Below, piece after piece: positions 24,709-33,138 of a stretch of DNA of 64,000 nucleotides. The DNA is from Hyphomicrobiales bacterium (GTDB taxonomy: Bacteria > Pseudomonadota > Alphaproteobacteria > Rhizobiales > Beijerinckiaceae), in NCBI GenBank assembly GCA_900473415.1, contig UCLR01000036.1:121809-185808 (forward strand), read 5' to 3'. The translations under genes and the position numbers were made by a program. Below the pieces are notes generated by a model. It saw nothing but the letters and a program-made list of their open reading frames with translations, did no database searches and was not told where the DNA came from. Position 1 is the stretch's first letter. Each line of letters begins with the position of its first letter.

Positions 24709-25779
24709 ATGGGCCGGAGCGGCAACAAATCAGACGTCAATCCGCTGGTTGGGATGATTGAAAAGATCGAAAAGTCGACGAATTCGAAGGGCGTGAGCGC
24801 TTGGCGCTTCTCCGTGGCGCCGATGATGGACTGGACGGACCGCCATTGCCGGGTCGTCCATCGCCTGATGTCGCGCCATGCGCTGCTCTACACCGAGATG
24901 GTGACGGCGCAGGCGGTGATCCGCGGTGACCGGCAGCGCCTGATCGGCTTCGACGCTATGGAGCATCCGGTCGCGCTCCAGCTCGGCGGCAACGATCCGC
25001 AGCTGCTCGCCGAGGCCGCGAAGATCGGCGCCGATTTCGGCTATGACGAGGTCAACCTCAATTGCGGCTGCCCCTCGGACCGGGTGCAGGGCGGGGCCTT
25101 CGGCGCCTGCCTGATGCGCGAGCCTGCGCTGGTCGGCGATTGCGTCGCGGCCATGAAGGCGGCCGTCTCGATCCCGGTCACCGTGAAATGCCGCATCGGC
25201 GTCGACGACCAGGACCCCGAAGCTGCGCTCGATGCCCTGACGGCCAGCGTGCGCGCCGCCGGCGTCGATGCCCTCGTCGTCCATGCCCGCAAGGCCTGGC
25301 TGCAGGGCCTCTCGCCCAAGGAGAACCGCGAGATTCCGCCGCTCGACTACGAGCGAGCCTATCGCCTCAAGGCGGCCAATCCCGATCTGCCGGTCGCGAT
25401 CAACGGCGGCATCAAGGCGCCGACCGAGTGGCTGCCGCATCTGGCGAAACTCGACGGCGTCATGGTCGGCCGCGAGGCCTATCAGAACCCCGAGATCATG
25501 CTGCAGGTGGACCCGCTGCTCTTCGGCACTGAGGCGCCGGTGTCGGACGCCTTCGCCATGCTGGAGGCGCTGGAGCCTCACATCGCCGCCCATCTGGAGC
25601 GCGGCGGGCGGTTGCACGCCTATACCCGCCATCTCGTCGGGCTGTTCCCCGGACGCCCCGGTGCGCGGCCCTTCCGGCGCCATCTCGCCGAGCGCTGCGT
25701 CGGGGCCGAGGCGACGCTCGCCGACCTACGCGCGGCGATCGCGCATGTCTCTCGCCACGAGGCCGCTGCCGCAGCCTGA
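24709..25779 (+). CDS. dusA: tRNA-dihydrouridine synthase A
   Basis: A 356-residue FMN enzyme that reduces uridines in the D-loop of tRNA with NADPH. The start of the barrel is FSVAPMMDWTDRHCR, followed by LLYTEMVTAQAVIRGD. The catalytic cysteine is in NLNCGCPSDRVQGGAFGACLM, the family hallmark. FMN-binding segments VHARKAWLQGLSPKENR and INGGI are present. The N-terminal 30 residues before the barrel are less conserved, so a start at a later Met is possible. It has its own promoter region and is unrelated in function to the neighbours. Confidence 0.95.
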   Translation: MGRSGNKSDVNPLVGMIEKIEKSTNSKGVSAWRFSVAPMMDWTDRHCRVVHRLMSRHALLYTEMVTAQAVIRGDRQRLIGFDAMEHPVALQLGGNDPQLLAEAAKIGADFGYDEVNLNCGCPSDRVQGGAFGACLMREPALVGDCVAAMKAAVSIPVTVKCRIGVDDQDPEAALDALTASVRAAGVDALVVHARKAWLQGLSPKENREIPPLDYERAYRLKAANPDLPVAINGGIKAPTEWLPHLAKLDGVMVGREAYQNPEIMLQVDPLLFGTEAPVSDAFAMLEALEPHIAAHLERGGRLHAYTRHLVGLFPGRPGARPFRRHLAERCVGAEATLADLRAAIAHVSRHEAAAAA

Positions 25780-25882
25780 CTTTACGGGCGAGAGCTTGCG
25801 GGCGGCAGGATTTCTCGCCTAGTCGTCATCGTCCTCCCCGAAGGCCGAAAATCGACGCATCTTTCATCAAGCGAGCTGAGCC

Positions 25883-26764
25883 GTGACGAAGACCGAGATC
25901 AAGCTGGTGAACGTGTTCACGCATCAGGGCCAGGGCGGCAATCCCTGTCCGATCGTCATCGATGCGGGGGAGCTGCAGGATGCTCAGATGCGGGAGATTG
26001 CCGCGCGCTACGGGCATGAATCCGGGTTTGTCAGGCCGCCCTCCGGCCCCGATGCCGATTTCACCTTCCGCTTTTGGGTGCCGCGTCACGAGATGGAGAT
26101 GTGCGGTCACGCCACGATCGGGGCGCTCTGGTGCCTGGCGACGGCCGGTCGGCTGAATGCGGAGCAGATGCGTATCGAGACACGCAGTGGTCCGGTGACC
26201 GGCTATGTCGAACAACGCTCCTCGCCGAACCCGGCGGTCGAGATCAGCCAGCCGGTCGGAAAAGTCGTCAACCTGACGCCGTCGCAGGAGGACGATGTGC
26301 TTGCGACACTCAAGATCTCGCGCAACGATCTGCTGGATCTGCCGATCCAGAATGCCGTGACGTCCCGCGTCAAGACGCTGATTCCGATGAAGAGCGTCGA
26401 GCATCTGCAGGCGCTCGTGACCGACATGGCCAGGACCGAGCAGTGCTGCGAGCGCATCGCCTCGACCGGGCTCTATCCTTACGCCGTGGCGAGCCACGGC
26501 GAGCGCCGTTTCGAAGCGCGGCAATTCCCGAAATCCTCCGGCTATCCGGAAGACGCCGCGACAGGGATCGCCGCGGCGGCGCTGGCCTTCGGGCTGCTGG
26601 AGAATGACCTCGTCGCACGCGACAGCAGCCGCATCACGATATTGCAGGGCCGGGCCATGAACGCCCTGTCTGAAATCAGGGTCAGGATCGGCTTCGCGGA
26701 CGGGCGGCCTGTCGGCTGCCTTCTGGGCGGCGAGGTGATGCTGTCGCCCGGTCTGCCGCACTGA
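25883..26764 (+). CDS. PhzF-family isomerase-like protein
   Basis: A 293-residue member of the PhzF/diaminopimelate-epimerase fold family. It begins with a GTG (VTKTEIKLVNVFT). Family marks are GGNPCPIVID, RYGHESGFV, where the Glu is the PhzF general acid, the MCGHATIGALWCLA segment, and SSGYPEDAATGIAAAALAFGLL in the second half. The reaction of most genomic PhzF proteins is unknown. It is not part of an obvious operon: dusA ends 103 bases upstream and the following gene is 266 bases away. Confidence 0.9.
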   Translation: MTKTEIKLVNVFTHQGQGGNPCPIVIDAGELQDAQMREIAARYGHESGFVRPPSGPDADFTFRFWVPRHEMEMCGHATIGALWCLATAGRLNAEQMRIETRSGPVTGYVEQRSSPNPAVEISQPVGKVVNLTPSQEDDVLATLKISRNDLLDLPIQNAVTSRVKTLIPMKSVEHLQALVTDMARTEQCCERIASTGLYPYAVASHGERRFEARQFPKSSGYPEDAATGIAAAALAFGLLENDLVARDSSRITILQGRAMNALSEIRVRIGFADGRPVGCLLGGEVMLSPGLPH

Positions 26765-27030
26765 GCAGATCCGTCGTGATGCCCCGGACCGGGTAGCCGG
26801 CGCACCTGCAGCCGGGTTTGATCGGCCAGTGTTCTCGCGCTGACAGGGCCTTACAGATTTCAGACTAATTCAGCCGGCGGCCGCGCGATTCAGCCGCCTG
26901 TGCGGCCGCAAACGTGCTAGGTTGTGCGGCCGGCCAATGGACGGCCTCCCAGCCGCCCGGAGCGCATGTCCAGGCCGGTCAGTCTTTGCCGGGCATTCCC
27001 ATCAGAACAGGGTGGCCTTGGGAGGACGTG

Positions 27031-27324
27031 ATGTCGACCTACATCATGCTGGCCAATTGGACCGAGCAGGGCGTCCGCAACGTCAAAGCATCGCCGACAC
27101 GGCTCGATGCCGCTCGGGAATTGCTCAAGGGCATGGGCGGCGATTTCAAGCTCTTCTTCATGACCATGGGCAAGTACGACATGGTCGTCGTCTACGAGGC
27201 TCCCGACGACGCCGTCGCAGCCCGCTTCAACCTGCAGCTCGCCATGCAGGGAAATATCCGGACGCAAACCCTGAAAGCCTTCCCGGAAGCCGCCTATCGG
27301 GAGGTCATCCGCTCCGTCAGCTGA
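27031..27324 (+). CDS. GYD domain-containing protein
   Basis: A 97-residue protein that opens MSTYIMLANWTEQGVRNVK and carries the eponymous motif as MGKYDMVVVYEAPDD in its middle. Start at 27031 follows GGGAGG seven bases upstream; the longer frame from 26914 is not protein-like. GYD proteins are small alpha/beta-barrel-type proteins of unknown reaction. It precedes the orphan binding protein by about 310 bases and may or may not be cotranscribed. Confidence 0.85.
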   Translation: MSTYIMLANWTEQGVRNVKASPTRLDAARELLKGMGGDFKLFFMTMGKYDMVVVYEAPDDAVAARFNLQLAMQGNIRTQTLKAFPEAAYREVIRSVS

Positions 27325-27638
27325 TCGGCGGATGAGCAGCCGGGGGCCGGGGGCGCACGGCTGCACTGCTCCGAAACGCGCTATGTGCGGCCCGAAGGTT
27401 GTCGGGGATCCGCATCATGCCCTGGGCTCGCCACGCGGCTGCGCGGCGAGTTCGGGTGGCCCCTGGTCGTTTCCCGTTCGGCCGTCCGTCGGGCCGGTTC
27501 TGCTCTCGGGCCTGGGATCCTGCCGGCCAGTTCGCGAGCCGGCAATGCATGGCAGCCAGCTTCCTGCCGACGGTTGACCCTCGACTCTCGCGCTTCCTAA
27601 GCTTCGCTCTCCTACGACTACTAGAGTTGGGCTTTTCG
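27325..27638. other. Intergenic region upstream of the orphan binding protein
   Basis: These 314 bases hold no credible gene. A possible promoter, TTGACC at 27574-27579 and the weak TAAGCT at 27598-27603 with 18 bases between, lies about 35 bases before the ATG at 27639. The match of the second hexamer is poor, so this is only a suggestion. Confidence 0.5.
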
Positions 27639-29246
27639 ATGCGAATTCGTCACGTTGTGGCTGCCATGGTTCTGGCGGCGGGCCTCTCGGCCGAGGCACA
27701 GGCAGCCGGCACATTGGTGGTCTGCACAGAGGCGAGCCCGGATGCGCTGAATGCTCAGCTCAGCACCGCCAACACCAGCTTCGACGTGACCGAACAGACC
27801 TCCGACCGATTGGTCGAGATGGAGACCGGCAGCTCGAAGCTCGTGCCGGGCCTGGCGGAAAGCTGGACCGTGTCCGAGGACGGTCTGCGCTACACTTTCA
27901 AGCTTCGGCACGGCGTGAAATGGCAGTCGAACGCCGGCTTCAAGCCCTCGCGTGACTTCAATGCCGACGATGTCGTCTTCAGCTTCCAGCGCATGACGGA
28001 CGAGCAAAGCCCGTTCTACAAGATTGCGAACGGCTCCTTCCCGATGTTCTCGGGGCTGCTCGGGGCGCCGTTCAAATCCGTCACCAAGACGGCCGATGAC
28101 ACGGTCGTCTTCGAGCTCAAGAATCCGTTCGCACCGTTTCTCAGCACGCTGACCGTGCAGTCGATGTCGATCCTGTCGGCGGAATACGCCGCCCAGCTCG
28201 AAAAGGCCGGCACGCCCAGCGATATCGACAGCAAGCCGATCGGCACGGGCCCCTTTGCGCTGGTGCAGTACCAGAAGGATGCGCTGGTCCGCTTTCGCGC
28301 CTTCCCGGAATTCTGGGGCAACAAGACGGGGTCTGACCGGGCCGCGAAGGTCGACAATCTGGTCTTCACGATCACGCCCGATGCGTCCGTCCGCCTGGCA
28401 AAGCTGCAGGCCAACGAGTGCCAGATCGCGCGCTATCCCAACCCTGCCGACATTCCTTCGGCCCGAGGCAATCCTGACCTCGTCGTGCAGGATTCGACGA
28501 TCTCGGCGATCAACTACATTCGCTTCCAGATCAACAAGCCGCAGCTGAATGACAGGCGGGTGCGGGAGGCGCTGGCGGAAGCGATCGACCTCGAGAGCCT
28601 CGTGAAGGTCGTCTACCAGGAGACCGGCAAGCCGACGGCTGCCATGATCCCCCCGACGCTATGGGGCCACAACACGACCGTCGCGCCGCGCAAATACGAT
28701 CCGGAGGCGGCGAAGAAGCTTCTCGCCGAAGCGGGCTTCCCCAACGGATTCAGCCTCGATCTTTGGGCGATCCCGGTCGTTCGCTCCTACATGCCCAACG
28801 GGCGCCGGGCCGCGGAGATGATCCAGGCCAATTGGGCGAATATCGGCGTGAAGGCCAATATCGTGTCGTATGAATGGGGCGAATACATCAAGCGCGCACG
28901 GCGTGGCGAGGGCGACGTCGTGATGCTGGGCGCGACATGGGACTATCCCGATCCGAGCCAGCAAATGCTGGGCTTCACCTGCGAGGCGATCAAGCCTGGC
29001 GGCGCCAACTACAGCAACTGGTGCAGCAAGGCCTATTCGGACGCCGTGAACAAGGCCAACCTCGTGACGGATCAGGACCAGCGCTCGCAGCTCTATATCG
29101 CCGCGCAGCAGGCCTTTCATGAAGACGTGCCGGCTGTCCTGTTCGCAGACGTGAAGGCCTCGGTCATATCGCGGAAGACCGTGAGCGGCTTCAAGCTGCA
29201 TTCCCTCGGCGGCCAGCCCTTCGGTGGCGTGAGCGTGGAGAAGTAA
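27639..29246 (+). CDS. Peptide/opine-type ABC transporter solute-binding protein (family 5), orphan
   Basis: A 535-residue DppA-type binding protein. Start at 27639 gives a clean Sec signal, MRIRHVVAAMVLAAGLSAEAQA, unlike the Tat-like signals of the other binding proteins here. Family-5 features are LVPGLAESWTVSEDGLRYTFKLRHGVKWQSN, DFNADDVVFSFQRM and IDSKPIGTGPFALVQYQKD. No permease or ATPase gene accompanies it; the next gene, four bases on, is a creatininase-family hydrolase. It must borrow a transporter from elsewhere, or its partners are outside the window. The two-gene unit suggests that its ligand is hydrolysed by that enzyme. Confidence 0.93.
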   Translation: MRIRHVVAAMVLAAGLSAEAQAAGTLVVCTEASPDALNAQLSTANTSFDVTEQTSDRLVEMETGSSKLVPGLAESWTVSEDGLRYTFKLRHGVKWQSNAGFKPSRDFNADDVVFSFQRMTDEQSPFYKIANGSFPMFSGLLGAPFKSVTKTADDTVVFELKNPFAPFLSTLTVQSMSILSAEYAAQLEKAGTPSDIDSKPIGTGPFALVQYQKDALVRFRAFPEFWGNKTGSDRAAKVDNLVFTITPDASVRLAKLQANECQIARYPNPADIPSARGNPDLVVQDSTISAINYIRFQINKPQLNDRRVREALAEAIDLESLVKVVYQETGKPTAAMIPPTLWGHNTTVAPRKYDPEAAKKLLAEAGFPNGFSLDLWAIPVVRSYMPNGRRAAEMIQANWANIGVKANIVSYEWGEYIKRARRGEGDVVMLGATWDYPDPSQQMLGFTCEAIKPGGANYSNWCSKAYSDAVNKANLVTDQDQRSQLYIAAQQAFHEDVPAVLFADVKASVISRKTVSGFKLHSLGGQPFGGVSVEK

Positions 29247-29250
29247 GATC

Positions 29251-29994
29251 ATGCAATTGGCTCTCGCCACCTGGCACGAAGTCGAGGAATACCTTCAGAC
29301 GTCCCGCGGGATCGTCATCCCCGTCGGCTCCACCGAGCAGCACGGGCCGAACGGCCTGATCGGAACCGATCATCTCGACGCCGAATTCATCGCCAAAGGG
29401 CTGGGCGACAAGATCGGGGCGATGGTTGCGCCGACGCTGGCCTACGGCATGTCGCAGCATCACCTCGGCTTCGCCGGCTCGGTCACGCTTCGGCCATCGA
29501 CGATGATCGCGATGGTCGGAGACATCGTCCGTTCGCTGGCGCGAAACGGCTTCGAGCGCTTCTTCTTCATCAACGGACATGGGGGCAACGTCGCCACCGT
29601 GACGGCGGGATTCGACGAGATCTATGCCTCGCTCTCGCTCCAGCCGAACGGCCAGCCCTCGCCAATACGCTGCCGAATGGTGATGTGGTCGAGTGGGAAG
29701 CGCGCAACCGACATCGCCAATGAACTCTATCCTGGCGTGAACGGCTCGCACGCCACGGCGGCCGAGGTTTCGCTCGCGCAGTTCTACCACCCCGAAGCGA
29801 TCAAGCACGCCCAGATGTCGCCCAAGGTCGCGCCGGCCAGCAGTTCGTTCTACGACTGCTTCGACTACCGGAAGCGCTATCCCGATGGCCGGATCGGCTC
29901 CGACCCGTCGCTGTCGACGCCGGAGCACGGCGAGAGGCTCTTTGCGGCGGCCGTCGATGATATGGCCGAGGCCTATCGGGCCTTCATGGCGTGA
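29251..29994 (+). CDS. Creatininase-family amidohydrolase
   Basis: A 247-residue metal-dependent hydrolase. Metal-binding features of the family are visible: VIPVGSTEQHGPNG with Glu and His, the TDHLDAEF acid, INGHGGN with a His, and a later Glu in HATAAEVSLAQF. Creatininases open cyclic or linear amides such as creatinine; relatives act in riboflavin, mycofactocin and urea-derivative pathways. The ATG is four bases after the stop of the orphan binding protein, so they are one operon. The substrate is not known. Confidence 0.9.
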   Translation: MQLALATWHEVEEYLQTSRGIVIPVGSTEQHGPNGLIGTDHLDAEFIAKGLGDKIGAMVAPTLAYGMSQHHLGFAGSVTLRPSTMIAMVGDIVRSLARNGFERFFFINGHGGNVATVTAGFDEIYASLSLQPNGQPSPIRCRMVMWSSGKRATDIANELYPGVNGSHATAAEVSLAQFYHPEAIKHAQMSPKVAPASSSFYDCFDYRKRYPDGRIGSDPSLSTPEHGERLFAAAVDDMAEAYRAFMA

Positions 29995-29997
29995 ACG

Positions 29998-30038
29998 ATC
30001 CCGCTGACTGTCCGGCCTCACCGGGCAGTCAGCGGGAT
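29998..30038. terminator. Strong hairpin between convergent genes, probable bidirectional terminator
   Basis: An 18-base-pair stem with a five-base loop (CCTCA) and a single G-U pair. The arms are 29998-30015 and 30021-30038, reading ATCCCGCTGACTGTCCGG and CCGGGCAGTCAGCGGGAT. It begins four bases after the creatininase stop and lies between genes that converge. No clear T-run follows on either strand, so it may act with Rho or serve mainly as an mRNA-stabilising end. Confidence 0.75.
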
Positions 30039-30160
30039 GCGACACCCAGCCTTCTCCCGCCTTGCGTCGATAGGACATGGGGCGCCACTTTGAGTTGTGA
30101 CGCAGCCGGTTCGTAAACCAACCAGACAGCCTCGCGGCCGCCCGACGATGCGGCCGGGCC

Positions 30161-31633
30161 TCACGCGACGGCGGCAGGTCTCGCCACGACATCGAGTTGA
30201 TAGGAGTCGAGCATGGTCTGGACGAGTTGGTCTGCCCCAGACCAGTCGTAGGTACGGAACGAGTGGCCTTTGGTGACGAAGGTCGCCCCTGCGTAAAACA
30301 TCTCGTACTGGTGATGGCGGGAGCCGAACTCCGAGCCGATTGCGTCCCAGGCCAGCTTGTAGAACTTGACGCGATCGCGCGAAGCGGCGCTCGGCGAATG
30401 CTGCGTCCTGTCGATCAGAGCCGCGATCGCGGGGTCGGCGAAGTCGGCCTCGGATGATGGCAGCATGATCATGCCGCCCCCGGCGAGTTCGCGCAGCGTA
30501 TTGAGCACCTTGGGGTAGAGCTGCTGCGTCAGCACCTGCGCCGTGTAGAGCGTGTGGCGGTCGGGAACGAAGTAGCCGCCAGCCATGCCTCCCTTGACCT
30601 CGATCGCCGTGACGAGCGCGTCGACCATCGCGGCTTCGGCCGCGAGCTGGCCGAGGGTCTCCCTAACCTGCGGGAAAGCGGTGACACCGTTGATCTCGGC
30701 GATACGGTGACCGAGGCCGACGAGGAACCTCAACTTGACGCTGAGCCGCACCATCGCCTGGTAATTCTGGTAAACGTGGCAGGGCGTCGCGTGAAACTGC
30801 TTCTGGCACATCGCGACATCGCCGTGCACGAAGACCCGTTCCCAGGGGACCCGTACATCCTCGAAATAGAGGACGGAATCGTTCTCGTCGTAGCGGCTGG
30901 AGAGTGGATTGTCGAAGACGGACCCGGCGGCGCGCTCATAGGATTTGCGCGACAGCATCGTGAGGCCTCTGGCGTTCATCGGAACGGCGAAAGATAGCGC
31001 ATATCGCTCCTCCCCTAGAGAGAGCGGCTGGATGCAGCTCACGAAGACCTCGTCAGCGATGACCCCGCCCGTCGCCAGCATTTTGGCGCCGCGCACCGTG
31101 ATACCAGTCGCATCGCGGTCCACGATGCCAGCGGTCAGGAAGGGATCGGCCTGCTGTCCTGTCTCCTTCGAGCGGTCGGCCTGAGGATTGATGATGACAT
31201 AGGTGAGGTAGAGGTCGCGATCGCGCGCAAAGCGGTAGTACTCGGCCAGTGCCGAGGCGCGCGCGTGGTCGTAGGCCTCGAAGACATCGAGCCCCATGAT
31301 CATGCCCGAAAGACAGGAGGCGACGTGGTCGGGCGCCCGCCCCATGAAACCGGCATGCAGCCCGGCCCAGGCTTCCAGAGCCTTGCGGCGATGTTGCAAC
31401 TCCGCCAGCGTGGTTGGCAGTTGCCAGATCCGATTGGCGCGCCCGCCCTCGGCCGTCTCGTAAGTCATCAGCTCGCGATTGCCGGAGGCGCTGGAAAAGT
31501 CGAACAGCCCGGCCATGGATGCGGCGACGTTGCGAAAGGCCGTCGAAGACGTGACATCCTCGACGCGCTCGCCATCGATGTAGATGCAGCGCTCGTCTTT
31601 GAGGCTTGCGAGATAATCGGCTCCGGTCCTCAT
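30161..31633 (-). CDS. HpaB-family flavin-dependent monooxygenase, oxygenase component
   Basis: A 490-residue protein of the 4-hydroxyphenylacetate 3-monooxygenase large-component family. It begins MRTGADYLASLKDERCIYIDGERV, typical of HpaB-type proteins; the ATG at 31633 is chosen over a GTG at 31648 because AGGAG lies seven bases upstream. Later features are DRDLYLTYVIINPQADRSK, VRGAKMLATGGVIADEVFVS and DVRVPWERVFVHGDV, which in the family contact FAD and substrate. It hydroxylates an aromatic or other small substrate using FADH2 supplied by a reductase. The reductase gene lies directly upstream, so the pair forms a two-component monooxygenase. Substrate specificity cannot be read here; several HpaB relatives act on non-phenolic substrates. 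Confidence 0.92.
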   Translation of the reverse strand: MRTGADYLASLKDERCIYIDGERVEDVTSSTAFRNVAASMAGLFDFSSASGNRELMTYETAEGGRANRIWQLPTTLAELQHRRKALEAWAGLHAGFMGRAPDHVASCLSGMIMGLDVFEAYDHARASALAEYYRFARDRDLYLTYVIINPQADRSKETGQQADPFLTAGIVDRDATGITVRGAKMLATGGVIADEVFVSCIQPLSLGEERYALSFAVPMNARGLTMLSRKSYERAAGSVFDNPLSSRYDENDSVLYFEDVRVPWERVFVHGDVAMCQKQFHATPCHVYQNYQAMVRLSVKLRFLVGLGHRIAEINGVTAFPQVRETLGQLAAEAAMVDALVTAIEVKGGMAGGYFVPDRHTLYTAQVLTQQLYPKVLNTLRELAGGGMIMLPSSEADFADPAIAALIDRTQHSPSAASRDRVKFYKLAWDAIGSEFGSRHHQYEMFYAGATFVTKGHSFRTYDWSGADQLVQTMLDSYQLDVVARPAAVA

Positions 31634-31664
31634 CACCCGTCTCCTCACTGGTTGAAATGATGGA

Positions 31665-32183
31665 TCAGTAGTGGATCGGCAGCGGCCAAGCTGGCTCGCG
31701 ATTGGTCTCCTCGTGCAGGTCCCGGTAGCGGCCGCGGAAAAAGATCAGGGGCGCGGCAGCGTCTGGCGCGACGGTGTATTCGCGGACCCGCGCCACGAAA
31801 ATCACATGGTCGCCACCATCGTGATGCGCATAGGGCTCGCATTCGAAATGGACTAACGCGCCGGCGATCAGCGGCGCTTTCCGTTCTGCGAGGATCGCCC
31901 GGACGGCGCTCCATTTGTCCGACATGGCGCGCGCGAACTGGTTCGAGAGCGCCTCCTGGTGCCGGGCCAACACGTTCACCGCGTAGGCGTCCGCTTCAAG
32001 CATGGCCGGCAGGCTGTTCGCCCGGCGGTCGACGCTGAACAGCACGAGTGGCGGATCGACCGATACGGAATTGAAGGAGCTCATCGTCATGCCGATGAGC
32101 TCGTTTCCGGATCCGCGGGCGGTCACGATGGCGACGCCTGTCGCGAATTCTCCCAAGGCAAGCCTGAACGATCGATCGGTCAT
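31665..32183 (-). CDS. HpaC-like flavin reductase component
   Basis: A 172-residue split-barrel flavin reductase. MTDRSFRLALGEFATGVAIVTARGSGNELIGMTMSSFNSVSVDPPLVLFSVDRRANSLP is the standard flavin-binding N-terminus, and YAVNVLARHQEALSNQFA and HHDGGDHVIFVARV are further family marks. The ATG at 32183 has GGAG six bases upstream. It is the first gene of a two-gene operon with the HpaB-type oxygenase (31 bases apart) and has a visible promoter/operator at 32213-32242. Confidence 0.92.
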   Translation of the reverse strand: MTDRSFRLALGEFATGVAIVTARGSGNELIGMTMSSFNSVSVDPPLVLFSVDRRANSLPAMLEADAYAVNVLARHQEALSNQFARAMSDKWSAVRAILAERKAPLIAGALVHFECEPYAHHDGGDHVIFVARVREYTVAPDAAAPLIFFRGRYRDLHEETNREPAWPLPIHY

Positions 32184-32212
32184 CGCCAACTCCGATCACG
32201 GCTATGCTTTTT

Positions 32213-32242
32213 AAGATAGCTTCTATAGAAAGCTATTTTCAA
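32213..32242 (-). promoter_or_regulatory. Promoter with overlapping operator for the HpaC/HpaB operon
   Basis: On the minus strand, TTGAAA (32242-32237) and TATCTT (32218-32213) are separated by 18 bases, close to a sigma-70 promoter. The spacer and part of the -10 hexamer are filled by a 21-base imperfect palindrome, ATAGCTTCTATAGAAAGCTAT (32216-32236). A divergently encoded MarR regulator starts 84 bases away. Repressor binding here would block polymerase. The predicted transcript starts about 20 bases before the reductase ATG. Confidence 0.65.
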
Positions 32243-32325
32243 AACCTAGTCAAGCAAGACTTCAGCCTCCCCAGAGGACCGAATCGGCCCTAGACTGGGG
32301 AGGGGAGTGTGAGGTCAGGACGGCG

Positions 32326-32874
32326 ATGGACGAGAGGCTTTTGACGGTGACGCGGCCAGAGTTGCTCAGCGAGGCGGAAGACACGGCATTCCGCGCGATG
32401 CTCTATGACTTTTTCGCGTTCGGGAGCTCGCTTGAAACGGCTCGGACCGGATTTGCGAGCTATGTTGGTCTAACGCCCACGCAGTATTTCAGCCTGATCG
32501 TGATCGCGCGGGCCGATCCGCAGTCTCCGGTCGGGGTCAATCAGGTCGCTGCTCGGCTCCATCTCTCAGGCGCGTTCGTCACCAACGAGATCAACAAGCT
32601 GGTCCAGGACGGACTGGTCGACAAAAAACCGCATCCGACCGATGGACGGCGGGTTCAGCTGATCGCGACCAAGGCCGGCTGGGACAAGCTGGCGCATCTG
32701 GCCGCCTTCCAGAGGCCCATCAACAACGCGCTCTTCGAGACCCTGACGGAAGAGGAATTCAAGCAGCTCAGAGATATCATGCGGCGCCTTGCCGAAGGTG
32801 GCCCGCGCGCGTTGCAGCTCGCGAAATATTACGAGGCCAAGACCCCTGACGCGATCGCCGGGCTTGATCGCTGA
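32326..32874 (+). CDS. MarR-family transcriptional regulator (HpaR-like role)
   Basis: A 182-residue winged-helix regulator. The DNA-binding part is GVNQVAARLHLSGAFVTNEINKLVQDGLVDKKPHPTDGRRVQLIATKAG, the classic MarR recognition helix and beta wing. It is divergent from the two-component monooxygenase operon and the palindrome at 32216-32236 lies in between, so it most likely represses that operon until its substrate or a related aromatic is present. The effector is unknown. Confidence 0.9.
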   Translation: MDERLLTVTRPELLSEAEDTAFRAMLYDFFAFGSSLETARTGFASYVGLTPTQYFSLIVIARADPQSPVGVNQVAARLHLSGAFVTNEINKLVQDGLVDKKPHPTDGRRVQLIATKAGWDKLAHLAAFQRPINNALFETLTEEEFKQLRDIMRRLAEGGPRALQLAKYYEAKTPDAIAGLDR

Positions 32875-33138
32875 ACCGGCAATCGGTCGTTCCGGTCAAG
32901 CGCCTCGGACGGAACCGATCAGGCCTGCTCTCGTCGCTCGGGCATCGCGAGATCGGGCCGCCGCGTTCCAATGGGACATTCACTGAAGAGGCAGCCCAAT
33001 GGCGCCGGCTGCGTACCGTTCGCCCGCTCGTGATCGCAGCCTGATCGTCTGGCCGCGCTCATTTTGGCGCGCATCGCCGCGTCAACGGCTCTACACCGGG
33101 AGCCGAGATCAACGCGTGGTCCAAAGCCGGAGATCGGT

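Noticed and set aside
32875..33138. Gene in the 264 bases between the MarR gene and the SMP-30 gene
   Set aside because: Open frames here are extensions or shadows without motifs; nothing specific is seen.
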